This document shows positions 17,164 to 24,973 of a DNA stretch of 64,000 nt, piece by piece. Source of the DNA: Synechococcus sp. C9. GTDB taxonomy: Bacteria > Cyanobacteriota > Cyanobacteriia > Gloeomargaritales > Gloeomargaritaceae. The position numbers were made by a program, and so were the translations under genes. Under the pieces are notes generated by a model that saw only the letters and a list, made by a program, of their open reading frames with translations, was not told where the DNA came from and did no database searches. Position 1 is the stretch's first letter, and the number at the start of each line of letters is the position of its first letter. The stretch lies in NCBI RefSeq assembly GCF_022984075.1, contig NZ_JALAAD010000001.1:1158455-1222454 (forward strand), read 5' to 3'.

Positions 17164-18096
17164 CTACGCTTTTTCCTTAGGCAAAACAATCCCCAACCGC
17201 ACCTGGAGCGCCTCGATTACCTCCTCCGCCGACTTCTGACCGAAGTTTTTGATCTCCAGCAGTTCTTCCTGGCTGTAGTTGAGCAAATCCGCCACACTGT
17301 GAATCTGCGCCCGTTTCAGACAGTTGTACGCCCGCACCGACAGCTGCAATTCCTCAATCGGCACCTGGCTCACCTTATCATCCTCGGAAGCCATGCCATT
17401 GTCCGTCGGTTCCAAGCCGACAATGCTCCGCAGGGGAGAAAACAGCTCCACCAGGGTGTGCGCCGCCTGACTCACCGCCTCCTTGGGACTCAGACTCCCA
17501 TCCGTCGTCACCTCCAAAATCAACCGATCCTGGAGCACCCCCTCCTCGCTCCGCACCTCCTCCACCTGCCAACTCACCTGGCGCACCGGCATAAACACCG
17601 CATCAATCTGGAGAAAATCAATTGAGGTGCCATCCTCCTGACTCCGGTCCAGCAACCGGTAGCCCCGCCCCCGCTCCACATAAAATTCAAACTCCAGGGT
17701 GTGCCCCTCGCTGAGGGTGGCAATGTACTGGGTCGGATGCACCACCTCTACATCCGCTGGCAGTTTCAAATGCCCCGCCGTGATAATCATCGGACCTTGC
17801 ACCCGCTCCAACCGTCCCAATTGCCGTTCCGCCGTATGGCTACGCAGTACAATTTCCTTCAAATTTAATAACAATTCCAGCACATCCTCCCGCACCCCCG
17901 GCACGGTGGCAAACTCATGGTTGACCCCCTCGATATGCACCGCCGTGATCGCCGCCCCTTCCAAATCCCCCAGCAAAACCCGCCGCAGGGCATTGCCCAC
18001 CGTGATCCCTTGCCCTTGGTGCAACGGCTCCAGGACAAATCGCCCGTACTGTTGTTGCCCCGAGGCTTCCACGACCTCTACCTTAAACTGCGCCAT
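17164..18096 (-). CDS. rpoA: RNA polymerase alpha subunit
   Basis: 310 residues from ATG 18096 (MAQFKVEVVEASGQQQYGRF). The N-terminal domain (1-235) assembles the polymerase and includes PLHQGQGITVGNALRRVLLGDLEGAAI. The C-terminal domain has the DNA/UP-element-binding helix-hairpin-helix IKNFGQKSAEEVIEAL. The frame extends 20 codons upstream into the rpsK intergenic space; that portion is not conserved. Placed between rpsK and rplQ as expected. Confidence 0.98.
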   Translation of the reverse strand: MAQFKVEVVEASGQQQYGRFVLEPLHQGQGITVGNALRRVLLGDLEGAAITAVHIEGVNHEFATVPGVREDVLELLLNLKEIVLRSHTAERQLGRLERVQGPMIITAGHLKLPADVEVVHPTQYIATLSEGHTLEFEFYVERGRGYRLLDRSQEDGTSIDFLQIDAVFMPVRQVSWQVEEVRSEEGVLQDRLILEVTTDGSLSPKEAVSQAAHTLVELFSPLRSIVGLEPTDNGMASEDDKVSQVPIEELQLSVRAYNCLKRAQIHSVADLLNYSQEELLEIKNFGQKSAEEVIEALQVRLGIVLPKEKA

Positions 18097-18121
18097 AGTA
18101 CCTCCCATTGGCTCACCAAAC

Positions 18122-18511
18122 CTACACCCGCCGCCGCTTCGGAGGACGACAGCCATTGTGGGGAATCGGGGTCACATCCCGGATCAGGGTGATCTCCAAC
18201 CCCGCCGCCTGCAATGCCCGAATCGCCGTTTCCCGCCCGGAACCTGGTCCAGAGACCAACACCTCCACCTGGCGCATCCCCTGCTCCATCGCCTGCCTCG
18301 CCGCATTCTCACTCGCCATCTGGGCGGCAAAGGGCGTGCCCTTCTTGGCTCCCTTAAACCCACTCGCCCCCGCCGAGGACCAAGAAATCACCTCCCCCTT
18401 GGGGTCGCTAATGGTGACGATGGTGTTATTAAACGTGGACTGGATGTGCGCCACCCCGTTGGGAATGTTTTTCTTTTGCTTGCGGGGACCTCCCTTCTTC
18501 TGCGGTGCCAT
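18122..18511 (-). CDS. rpsK: 30S ribosomal protein S11
   Basis: 129 residues with [21 protein letters not shown], the [20 protein letters not shown] motif and the basic end [12 protein letters not shown]. Standard position between rpsM and rpoA. Confidence 0.98.
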   Translation of the reverse strand: MAPQKKGGPRKQKKNIPNGVAHIQSTFNNTIVTISDPKGEVISWSSAGASGFKGAKKGTPFAAQMASENAARQAMEQGMRQVEVLVSGPGSGRETAIRALQAAGLEITLIRDVTPIPHNGCRPPKRRRV

Positions 18512-18547
18512 AAATTACACTCCCAAAAACAGTACAAACATAGATGC

Positions 18548-18916
18548 TTACTTCCCAGGTGCCTTTTTCTTCCCCGCCACCGTCTTGCGGGTACGGGCGT
18601 TGGTGCGTGTCCTCTGCCCCCGCACCGGCAAACCCACCCGATGGCGACGACCCCGATAACAGCCGATGTCCATCAGCCGTTTGATATTCATCCCCTCCAC
18701 CCGGCGCAGGTCCCCCTCCACCTGGTAATTCTGTTCGATGTACTCCCGTAGGGCGGCGATCTGCTGGTCATTCAAATCCCGCACCCGAGTGTCCGGGTCA
18801 ATCCCCGTAGCCGCCAAAATCTCCTGGGAACGGGTCAGCCCAATCCCATAAATGTAGGTCAGCGAAATTTCCACCCGTTTCTCACGGGGCAAATCCACCC
18901 CTGAAATCCGTGCCAA
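18548..18916 (-). CDS. rpsM: 30S ribosomal protein S13
   Basis: 122 residues, beginning [21 protein letters not shown] with the C-terminal RNA-binding tail [19 protein letters not shown]. Follows rpmJ. Confidence 0.98.
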   Translation of the reverse strand: MARISGVDLPREKRVEISLTYIYGIGLTRSQEILAATGIDPDTRVRDLNDQQIAALREYIEQNYQVEGDLRRVEGMNIKRLMDIGCYRGRRHRVGLPVRGQRTRTNARTRKTVAGKKKAPGK

Positions 18917-18942
18917 GGCACACCTCGCAATAGATAAACCAG

Positions 18943-19056
18943 TTAACCCTGCCGTTGCTTATGTTTCGGGTTCATGCAGATCACCATCACCCGCCCCTTG
19001 CGGCGAATAATGCGGCATTTTTCGCACATCCGGCGAACCGAAGCCCGTACCTTCAT
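18943..19056 (-). CDS. rpmJ: 50S ribosomal protein L36
   Basis: A 37-residue protein, [17 protein letters not shown] at the start with the zinc-binding C-x2-C, then C and H near the end ([12 protein letters not shown]). Lies between infA and rpsM, its standard place. Zinc-containing (C+) form of L36. Confidence 0.97.
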   Translation of the reverse strand: MKVRASVRRMCEKCRIIRRKGRVMVICMNPKHKQRQG

Positions 19057-19121
19057 GACCCCTTACCTAAAAGTCACAGCAAAAATATAATAATACCGGC
19101 AACCCGGGTGCGTGTCAAGGA

Positions 19122-19346
19122 CTATTTTTTCTTCAACCGGAAGGTGATCCGCCCTTTGGTCAGGTCGTAGGGGGTGAGTTCCACCTTCACCCGGTCGCCC
19201 GGCAAAATTTTGATGTAATTGCGGCGAATCTTGCCGGAAATGTGCGCCAAGACGTTGAAGCCGTTGTCCAAATCCACCCGGAACATGGCGTTGGGCAGGG
19301 AATCGGTGACGGTGCCTTCCATCTCAATCAGGTCTTGCTTAGACAA
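19122..19346 (-). CDS. infA: Translation initiation factor IF-1
   Basis: 74 residues, an S1-like OB fold binding the 30S A site: [20 protein letters not shown], then [20 protein letters not shown], ending FRLKKK. The start is TTG 19346. It is placed by the near-perfect ribosome-binding site CTAGGAGG at 19353-19360 and by the conserved N-terminus; an ATG at 19367 would add seven unconserved residues and lies ahead of that site. Confidence 0.96.
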   Translation of the reverse strand: MSKQDLIEMEGTVTDSLPNAMFRVDLDNGFNVLAHISGKIRRNYIKILPGDRVKVELTPYDLTKGRITFRLKKK

Positions 19347-19352
19347 GCGGTG

Positions 19353-19360
19353 CCTCCTAG
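19353..19360 (-). promoter_or_regulatory. Ribosome-binding site deciding a TTG start for infA
   Basis: CTAGGAGG on the minus strand, six bases before the TTG codon at 19346. This is an unusually strong site for the window and compensates for the weak start codon. Confidence 0.75.
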
Positions 19361-19397
19361 AATGCAAAGTGTAGTAATCGTACCTACTCCTAGCTTA

Positions 19398-19961
19398 TCA
19401 GGTCGCCGCCAAATGGGCTTGAATTTGCTGGGTCACCTGGGGAATGGGTTGGGTGCCATCAATGCGAATCACCCGCTCGCCGTAGAAGTCCAACAGGGGT
19501 TGGGTTTTGCTGTAGTATTCCTGGAGCCGGTTTTGGATCACCTCTGGGGTATCATCGGCACGGTTTTGCTCCTGCGCCCGTTGTAATAAGCGTGCCACCA
19601 GCATTTCCTCCGGCACATCCAGATTGAGAATGGCATCGCAGGGTTGGTGCAAATTCGCCAGCAATTCATCCAGGGCAGTCGCCTGGGGCACAGTGCGGGG
19701 AAACCCATCCAATATCCAGCCCGCCTGGGCATCCGGTGCCGTCAACCGTTCCTGCATCACCCGAATCACCACCGTATCGGGAACCAATTTGCCCGCATCG
19801 CTGTAGCTTTTCACCTCCAACCCCAGCGGCGTCCCCCGGCGGATGTGGTCCCGAAATATATCCCCTGGTGCCAAGCGGGGCACCGACCAGGTTTGCGCCA
19901 AAACTTCCCCTTGGGTACCTTTACCGGAACCGGGGGCACCCATCAAAATCACCCGTGGCAT
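19398..19961 (-). CDS. adk: Adenylate kinase
   Basis: Interconverts ATP + AMP and 2 ADP. P-loop GAPGSGKGTQG at residues 7-17, the FPRTVPQA AMP-binding stretch, and a short LID (RAQEQNRADDTPEVIQNRL) without the zinc cysteines. About 187 residues from ATG 19961 (MPRVILMGAPG); the frame opens five codons earlier. In most cyanobacteria secY lies directly upstream; here a 2.1 kb insertion separates them. Confidence 0.97.
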   Translation of the reverse strand: MPRVILMGAPGSGKGTQGEVLAQTWSVPRLAPGDIFRDHIRRGTPLGLEVKSYSDAGKLVPDTVVIRVMQERLTAPDAQAGWILDGFPRTVPQATALDELLANLHQPCDAILNLDVPEEMLVARLLQRAQEQNRADDTPEVIQNRLQEYYSKTQPLLDFYGERVIRIDGTQPIPQVTQQIQAHLAAT

Positions 19962-20038
19962 GAACACAATCCTCAAATGTGAGCTAAAGTTCCACTGTAC
20001 TATTGAGTGGTTATCGTTGCGTCACTTCTGCCTAACGG

Positions 20039-20240
20039 TTAATTGAGTTTACGTGACGCATAGGCAAGTGTTGCTTTCAAATCATCCATTTCTAGATCAG
20101 GCAGTTCCTCTAAAATCTGTTCGGAGCTAGGACCCGCCACCAACAAATCTAAAACATCAGATACTCTAATTCTCACTAATTCTCATCCCACGAATACACG
20201 GTTTGGGATTGACTGTGATTCGTTCAACGAGCTTTGACAT
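20039..20240 (-). pseudogene. DUF433 antitoxin, frameshifted
   Basis: Read from ATG 20240 the frame gives MSKLVERITVNPKPCIRGMRI and then runs into a stop. A tandem 10-bp duplication (CTAATTCTCA at 20166-20175 and 20176-20185, plus strand) shifts the frame; skipping one copy continues as RVSDVLDLLVAGPSSEQILEE and ends at 20039. That composite is a DUF433 protein, the antitoxin partner of DUF5615 PIN-like toxins. The usual glycine-rich segment before PCIRG also seems to be missing about five residues. No toxin gene follows. The reconstruction is mine; family assignment is firm. Confidence 0.75.
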
Positions 20241-20338
20241 ACAGTCTTTTGAGTGGTTATGGGATACAATTGAACCCCACTCGCTGTAGGTCAATCATGC
20301 TAAGCCTTTAGAATAATCGAGGCTTTTTGTATTCTTTC

Positions 20339-20461
20339 AGGGCACCTCTATTTATTAGAACCAACGAAAAATCTCATCCTCGGAATGCCCATCTTTCCCA
20401 GAACCAAGGGCGGGGGGTGCCCCCCTGCGACCGCTAATTTCTCATTTATAGAGGTTCCCTT
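20339..20461. repeat. Family B MITE-like repeat
   Basis: CAGGGCACCTCTATTTATT at the left and TTTATAGAGGTTCCCTTA at the right; core CCAAGGGCGGGGGGTGCCC. Confidence 0.8.
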
Positions 20462-20507
20462 AATTGATAAATAGACTGTACGAGGCAACCTCCATAAAAT
20501 TAACGTC

Positions 20508-20611
20508 TATAGCAATTCTATCAATGAGAATGAAACAGGGGTCACAGGGGAACCGCCTCCGTCTTGGGTTCTAGGAAATTTCTGTTCGTTAATCAAATCG
20601 GATTGCTATAG
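20508..20611. repeat. Family A MITE-like repeat
   Basis: TATAGCAATTCTATCA to AATCGGATTGCTATAG. Its right end supplies the last codons and stop of the antitoxin gene at 20593. Confidence 0.85.
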
Positions 20612-20811
20612 ATTTCTTCGCGAGCCAAGGGGCGGAAACCTTGAACACGCACGGGATGAGCGAGGAGCTGGTCCATGAAATGCACAGTGGTTTTGGGCAT
20701 CTGTTCGCCCAGCAAGATGACACGTACACGGTTAGGGAGATTCCTGAGATATTGGCTAGGGATCTCGATGACACCGTTCTTAATTATGGTTGGGAACTCT
20801 ATAGCTTGCAT
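20593..20811 (-). CDS. Orphan AbrB-like antitoxin
   Basis: 72 residues, MQAIEFPTIIKNGVIEIPSQY then NRVRVILLGEQ: a short beta-rich DNA-binding fold as in AbrB/VapB-type antitoxins widespread in cyanobacteria. Such genes normally precede a PIN-domain toxin overlapping the 3' end. Here a family A repeat begins within the last codons (REEIYSNPI, stop) and no toxin follows. The upstream side carries attC-like sites. Likely an orphan left after loss of its partner. Confidence 0.7.
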   Translation of the reverse strand: MQAIEFPTIIKNGVIEIPSQYLRNLPNRVRVILLGEQMPKTTVHFMDQLLAHPVRVQGFRPLAREEIYSNPI

Positions 20812-20853
20812 AATTTACCTCTGCTTTCTGAACAAGACTCTGAACCAATCGCC

Positions 20854-20947
20854 GCCCAACGGCTAAGCTCACCTGCTACTAACAGCTTTGGGAACTGTTC
20901 AGAGTATAACACTGGGTCAGGTGCAGCGACTTGTTATGTTGTGTAAC
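20854..20947 (-). repeat. Integron attC-like site 1
   Basis: On the minus strand the site runs ACATAACAAGTCGCTGCACC ... AGCAGGTGAGCTTAGCC then GTTGGGC. The arms CAGGTG (20919-20924) and CACCTG pair across a spacer of about 50 bases, with unpaired bases between paired boxes as in attC recombination sites. The outer 7-mers GTTGGGC and AACATAAC fit the R' and R'' boxes. Recognised by pattern; not folded. Confidence 0.5.
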
Positions 20948-21067
20948 TTCTACGCCTATCGCCCCGGACTTTCACCGATTCCAGCGCACGGGTCGCCCCA
21001 CCAACTACCAACGAAGCCGAAAATCTAGAAGCTCGCCCCGCCGACCATCTCGCTATTGCGCTGGCAA

Positions 21068-21160
21068 TATAACGGTTGAACTCACCCGCCATCATTGACT
21101 TTGGATGGTACGAATAAATTAGCATCAAGTCGGGTGCGGTGATTTGTTATGTTGCGTAAA
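21068..21160 (-). repeat. Integron attC-like site 2
   Basis: Minus strand: GCAACATAACAAATCACCGC ... GGCGGGTGAGTTCAACCGTT. CACCCG and CGGGTG pair in the same positions as in site 1, and the outer boxes are alike. The sequence between the two sites (20948-21067) has no convincing gene and would be a minimal cassette or a third decayed site. Confidence 0.5.
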
Positions 21161-21350
21161 CTGTTGCAACTTTTCATTAGGTAAAGGTGATTTTGCAATT
21201 ACAATCTCTAACTATTTAAAAACTGCCTAATAATAGTTGCATTGCTAAAGCAGTGAATTTCAGCTTAGGACGCAGTTTTATTCAAGCACCCTAAGCTTAC
21301 TAATCACTAAACTGGGATTACCAACCTATTAACTTGTTCTTTAACTTAAT
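21161..21350. other. A+T-rich spacer
   Basis: About 190 bases after the exported protein gene. I see no ORF, RNA or strong hairpin. Confidence 0.4.
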
Positions 21351-22061
21351 CTAGAATCCGTTCGCGGCTCGCACCAGATGAATTGCTGCTTTTGCCACGC
21401 GAATTGCTGCCCGATTATTAGTCATGATGCTAAGGTTAGGCGCACTAGCGGATGGGATTGAAGCAGTTGGAGATGTGGATGGTGTTGCAAACTCACGGGC
21501 ATAACGAAGTAAATTGCTCACAGTGCTGTCGTTTGAGCTGTAGTAAGCCACGATTGCATCGGCTCTATACAACTCCTCTGACACTCGATAGGGCGCATCG
21601 TAGTAACTACGGGTAAGTACTCCTTCCCCACGAGGACCCACAACATAGCCGAGTTTGCCTTCGTATAAGTTTTGGGCGGCTTCATGAACATTTTTGGCAG
21701 CACGTGCGGTTTCAGCCGCTTGAAAGTATTTTCCAGCCTCATATAGACCCCGCGCATCACTAAGGAGACGATTGCCCAAACTTGTCAAATCGCTCGCCCT
21801 TGCTATTGAGGCTTGTGTTGCCAAGAAAGAGAGCCTATACGCTGTCTCTTCCGCTTTGCGTATGTCACGCCAAGCCCGCTGTTGGTCACGATAACTCGGA
21901 GTGATGCCTGGAGACAGACCGTTAGGAGGAAAAGGCGCGGGAGGTCGACTAGAAGGAGGAAAAGGCTCAGGAGGTCGACCGATAGCAGGCTGTGTGACTG
22001 CTGCAGCTACTACAGCAAATAGTGGAATGGTAAAGAATAAAAGTGGTCGATTGGTTTTCAT
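21351..22061 (-). CDS. Exported hypothetical protein
   Basis: 236 residues. Signal peptide (about 1-28, LLFFTIPLFAVVAAAVTQPAIG), a proline-rich segment (PPEPFPPSSRPPAPFPPNG), then an alanine-rich helical region (about 60-150) with DARGLYEAGKYFQAAETARAA, a spacing seen in DUF4398-like or TPR-type helices, and a serine/proline-rich end. Composition is less G+C-rich than the ribosomal genes around it. It lies upstream of attC-like site 2 in the same orientation, which would fit a cassette gene. Function unknown. Confidence 0.65.
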   Translation of the reverse strand: MKTNRPLLFFTIPLFAVVAAAVTQPAIGRPPEPFPPSSRPPAPFPPNGLSPGITPSYRDQQRAWRDIRKAEETAYRLSFLATQASIARASDLTSLGNRLLSDARGLYEAGKYFQAAETARAAKNVHEAAQNLYEGKLGYVVGPRGEGVLTRSYYDAPYRVSEELYRADAIVAYYSSNDSTVSNLLRYAREFATPSTSPTASIPSASAPNLSIMTNNRAAIRVAKAAIHLVRAANGF

Positions 22062-22108
22062 GAATTTTCATCATCAGGTCTAAGGCGTACTATTTTAGTG
22101 TAACATAA

Positions 22109-23413
22109 CTACTGTTTCACCATGCCCTCATAGCGTTGGGAAATCACAAAGGTTTGCACCTGCTTGGCGGTATCAATCGCCACCCCCACGATAATTAATA
22201 GGGACGTTGCTCCAAACCCCTGAAAGGTGGTGACCCGGGTGGCACTCTCCACGGCGGTGGGTAAAATCGCCACCAAACCCAGGAAAATTGCTCCCAAAAA
22301 GGTCAACCGATTTAACACCTTTTCCAGATACTCACTGGTGGCTTTCCCAGGGCGAATGCCGGGAATACTCGAACCCATTTTTTTCAGGTTTTGCGCCACA
22401 TCCACCGGGTTCATCACCAGACTGGTATAGAAGTAGCTAAACATCAAAATTAAACTCAAATAAAACAGTACATAAAGTGCTGGCATTGGTCCGGTGGGGG
22501 ATAAATAAGTCGCCACCTGAATCAACACCGGATTGGCGGTAAATTGTGCCAAAGAAGCGGGCACCACCAGCATCGCCGAAGCAAAAATAATCGGCATCAC
22601 ATTCCCCTGATTCAACCGCAGGGGTAAATAGCTCTGTTGCTCCCGATAGAATTTACGCCCCACCTGGCGACGGGCGGACACAATCGGAATGCGGCGGATG
22701 CCCTCTTGCACAAACACAATCCCCACAATCATCGCCAAAAAGGACAGCAGTAAAATTACCACACTGCCCACGTTTCCACCACTTTTGACCCATTCCACCG
22801 TGCGGTTGACCGATACGGGCAGACCCGACACAATCCCCACAAAAATTAATAGAGAAGCCCCATTGCCAATCCCCCGCTCGGTGATTAATTCGGACAACCA
22901 CAGGACAAACATGGAACCGGCGGTCAACACCAAAGCAGTTTTGATCACAAAGAAAACCCCAAAATTGTAGGCATAAGGGCGCACCCAAGTACTGGCTAAA
23001 AGGGTACTTTGGAGAATCGCCCAACCCAACGCCACATAGCGAGTAATTTGGGAAATTTTCCGGCGACCGGCTTCCCCTTCTTCTTTTTGTAAACGCTCCA
23101 AAGCGGGGACGGCGGCGGCTAAAATTTGCAGAATAATCGACGCATTAATAAAGGGCAAAATCCCCAGGGCAAAAATCCCCAAGGTGGACAAACCACCCCC
23201 GGCGAAAATGTCCAAAAAACCAATCACCGGATTGCGGGCAATACTTTCGGCAAAGGCGGCGCGATCAATCCCCGGCACCGGGATAAAAATCCCCAAACGC
23301 GCCAGGGTGAGAATCCCCAACGTCACCAAAACCCGTCCCCGTAACCCGGCGGCCTGTGCCATTTGGGCAAAGGTTTCCTGTGCCGTCGGTGTCCGACCCC
23401 GTGTCACATCCAT
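22109..23413 (-). CDS. secY: Preprotein translocase subunit SecY
   Basis: 434 residues, ten membrane helices forming the Sec channel in plasma and thylakoid membranes. Typical stretches: GRVLVTLGILTLARLGIFIPVPGID, ALGILPFINASIILQIL and the C-terminal ISQRYEGMVKQ. It is not next to rplO or adk here: the adk-infA-rpmJ part of the operon lies 2.1 kb downstream, and nadC diverges upstream, so secY probably has its own promoter in 23414-23485. Confidence 0.97.
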   Translation of the reverse strand: MDVTRGRTPTAQETFAQMAQAAGLRGRVLVTLGILTLARLGIFIPVPGIDRAAFAESIARNPVIGFLDIFAGGGLSTLGIFALGILPFINASIILQILAAAVPALERLQKEEGEAGRRKISQITRYVALGWAILQSTLLASTWVRPYAYNFGVFFVIKTALVLTAGSMFVLWLSELITERGIGNGASLLIFVGIVSGLPVSVNRTVEWVKSGGNVGSVVILLLSFLAMIVGIVFVQEGIRRIPIVSARRQVGRKFYREQQSYLPLRLNQGNVMPIIFASAMLVVPASLAQFTANPVLIQVATYLSPTGPMPALYVLFYLSLILMFSYFYTSLVMNPVDVAQNLKKMGSSIPGIRPGKATSEYLEKVLNRLTFLGAIFLGLVAILPTAVESATRVTTFQGFGATSLLIIVGVAIDTAKQVQTFVISQRYEGMVKQ

Positions 23414-23485
23414 AGTTTTTTTTAATTCCCATTATGGCTACTAGGTTAAAATTTTATATGAAAACGGTCAAAGTCGTGGTGGCCT

Positions 23486-24355
23486 ATGGTTGCATCTCCT
23501 GCGGACTCCCTGGCCGGTCTGCCCTGGTTGTTGCTGGATGATACCCTCAAGTCCTGGCTGTTGGAGGATTGGGGGCGGGGCGATCAAACCACCCTGGGGT
23601 TGGGGGGTCAGCGGCGGGGGCGGGGGGTATGGTGCACCAAAGCGACGGGCGTGATTGCCGGTTTGCCCATTGCCAACCGGTTGTTTCACTGGGTGGATAG
23701 CGGGGTCAATTTTGTCCCCCAAGTGACGGAAGGGAGCCTGGTTCAGCCCGGTCAAATGGTTGCCGAATTGCAGGGGGAAACGGCTTCCCTGTTGATGGGA
23801 GAACGGGTGGCGTTGAACATTGTCATGCGATTGAGCGGCATTGCCAGTCTGACCCGGCAGTACGTGGACCGGCTCAAGGGCACGGGGGTGCAGGTGGTGG
23901 ATACCCGCAAGACCACGCCAGGACTGCGGCTGTTGGAAAAATACGCCATGCGGGTGGGAGGGGGCATCAACCATCGGTTGGGGTTGGACGATGCGGTGCT
24001 GATCAAGGAAAATCACATCGCCGCCGCCGGGGGCATTACCCAAGCGGTGCAAGCAATTCGCCAACGGGTTCCCCATCCTTTGGGGTTGGAAATTGAGGTG
24101 GAAACCCTGTCCCAAATTCCCGAAGCCCTCGCCTGCGCACCCCAACGGATTTTGCTGGATAATATGTCCCCGGAATTGTTGACCCAGGCGGTGCAACTCA
24201 TTCGCGCCACCCATCCCCATATCAAAATTGAAGCCTCGGGCAATATCACCTTAGAGAATTTGTTAACCGTGGCGACCACCGGGGTGGATTACATTGCCAC
24301 CAGTGCCCCGATTACCCAGTCCCGTTGGTTGGATTTAAGTATGCGAATTGAATAG
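23486..24355 (+). CDS. nadC: Nicotinate-nucleotide pyrophosphorylase (carboxylating) NadC
   Basis: Converts quinolinate and PRPP to nicotinate mononucleotide in NAD synthesis. Active-site residues lie in DTRKTTPGLRLLEKYAMRVG, then HRLGLDDAVLIKENHI; the barrel ends with IEASGNITLENL and GVDYIATSAPI. 289 residues, normal length. Divergent from secY with 72 bp between. Confidence 0.96.
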   Translation: MVASPADSLAGLPWLLLDDTLKSWLLEDWGRGDQTTLGLGGQRRGRGVWCTKATGVIAGLPIANRLFHWVDSGVNFVPQVTEGSLVQPGQMVAELQGETASLLMGERVALNIVMRLSGIASLTRQYVDRLKGTGVQVVDTRKTTPGLRLLEKYAMRVGGGINHRLGLDDAVLIKENHIAAAGGITQAVQAIRQRVPHPLGLEIEVETLSQIPEALACAPQRILLDNMSPELLTQAVQLIRATHPHIKIEASGNITLENLLTVATTGVDYIATSAPITQSRWLDLSMRIE

Positions 24356-24365
24356 TGGTTTGATC

Positions 24366-24653
24366 ATGGCGTTTTTGGCAGAACGGTTACTGTTTTTGGG
24401 GGTGGGCGGCTTTCTGATCCTCTGGCTCTGGCAACGCTACCGCTGGCAACGACAACAGGAGCAATTAGAAACCACTTTTTATGACTTACTGGCACATCAA
24501 AAGGGGAAAATTACCCTGATCCAACTGGTCGCTAAAAGTCGGATTGATCCAGAAGTTGCCCGGTCATTTCTCAGGGAAAAAGCCCAACTGTTTGGCGCAA
24601 TCATTGAGAGCGACCCCCAGGGGCATGATTATTATCAATTTCCCCCGATTTGA
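24366..24653 (+). CDS. Small membrane-anchored hypothetical protein
   Basis: 95 residues from ATG 24366, ten bases after nadC. One N-terminal membrane segment (LLFLGVGGFLILWLW) is followed by a basic stretch, then a soluble domain LLAHQKGKITLIQLVAKSRIDPEVARSFL that looks like a winged-helix fragment. Seen as a short conserved protein in cyanobacteria; I know no function. Likely co-transcribed with nadC. Confidence 0.7.
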   Translation: MAFLAERLLFLGVGGFLILWLWQRYRWQRQQEQLETTFYDLLAHQKGKITLIQLVAKSRIDPEVARSFLREKAQLFGAIIESDPQGHDYYQFPPI

Positions 24654-24973
24654 ATCCCCTTTACCCCGTCACTTGGACAGTGGCAATTTCATAACCCCTA
24701 GTGGTCTTAGTGATTACCCAACCAATGGTTAGGGAAATCAATTGCCAGTCCATTTCCTATGAAATTATAGTCATTTCGATTGAGAATGCAACCCTTTTTA
24801 GGCATTGGTAATCGCTCTATTTCCTGGGCATCTCTATCAATTCAAAGTTAGCGGTCGCAGGGGTGATATGGGCATTCCCAGGATGGGATTGATGATTGGT
24901 TCCAATAAATAGAGGTTCCCATAAATTAAATTATTTGAATTTGCCCTATTTTTACTCATGCACATAGGGGTTA
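24654..24973. other. Intergenic region with a family B repeat
   Basis: About 320 bases between convergent genes. Apart from the repeat at 24825-24921 I see nothing coding. Confidence 0.55.
24825..24921. repeat. Family B repeat, diverged
   Basis: TGGGCATCTCTATCAATT at left, AATAAATAGAGGTTCCCATA at right; the core is shortened to GCGGTCGCAGGGGTG. Confidence 0.65.

Larger units (their letters stand above)
19962..20592. other. Gene-poor insertion between adk and the antitoxin gene
   Basis: Contains a DUF433 antitoxin pseudogene (20039-20240), a family B repeat (20339-20461) and a family A repeat (20508-20611). GCCTAAC at 20030-20036 fits the outer boundary motif of an integron cassette, and TGCGTCAC / GTGACGCA form an inverted pair around it (about 20018-20060). 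Confidence 0.55.
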
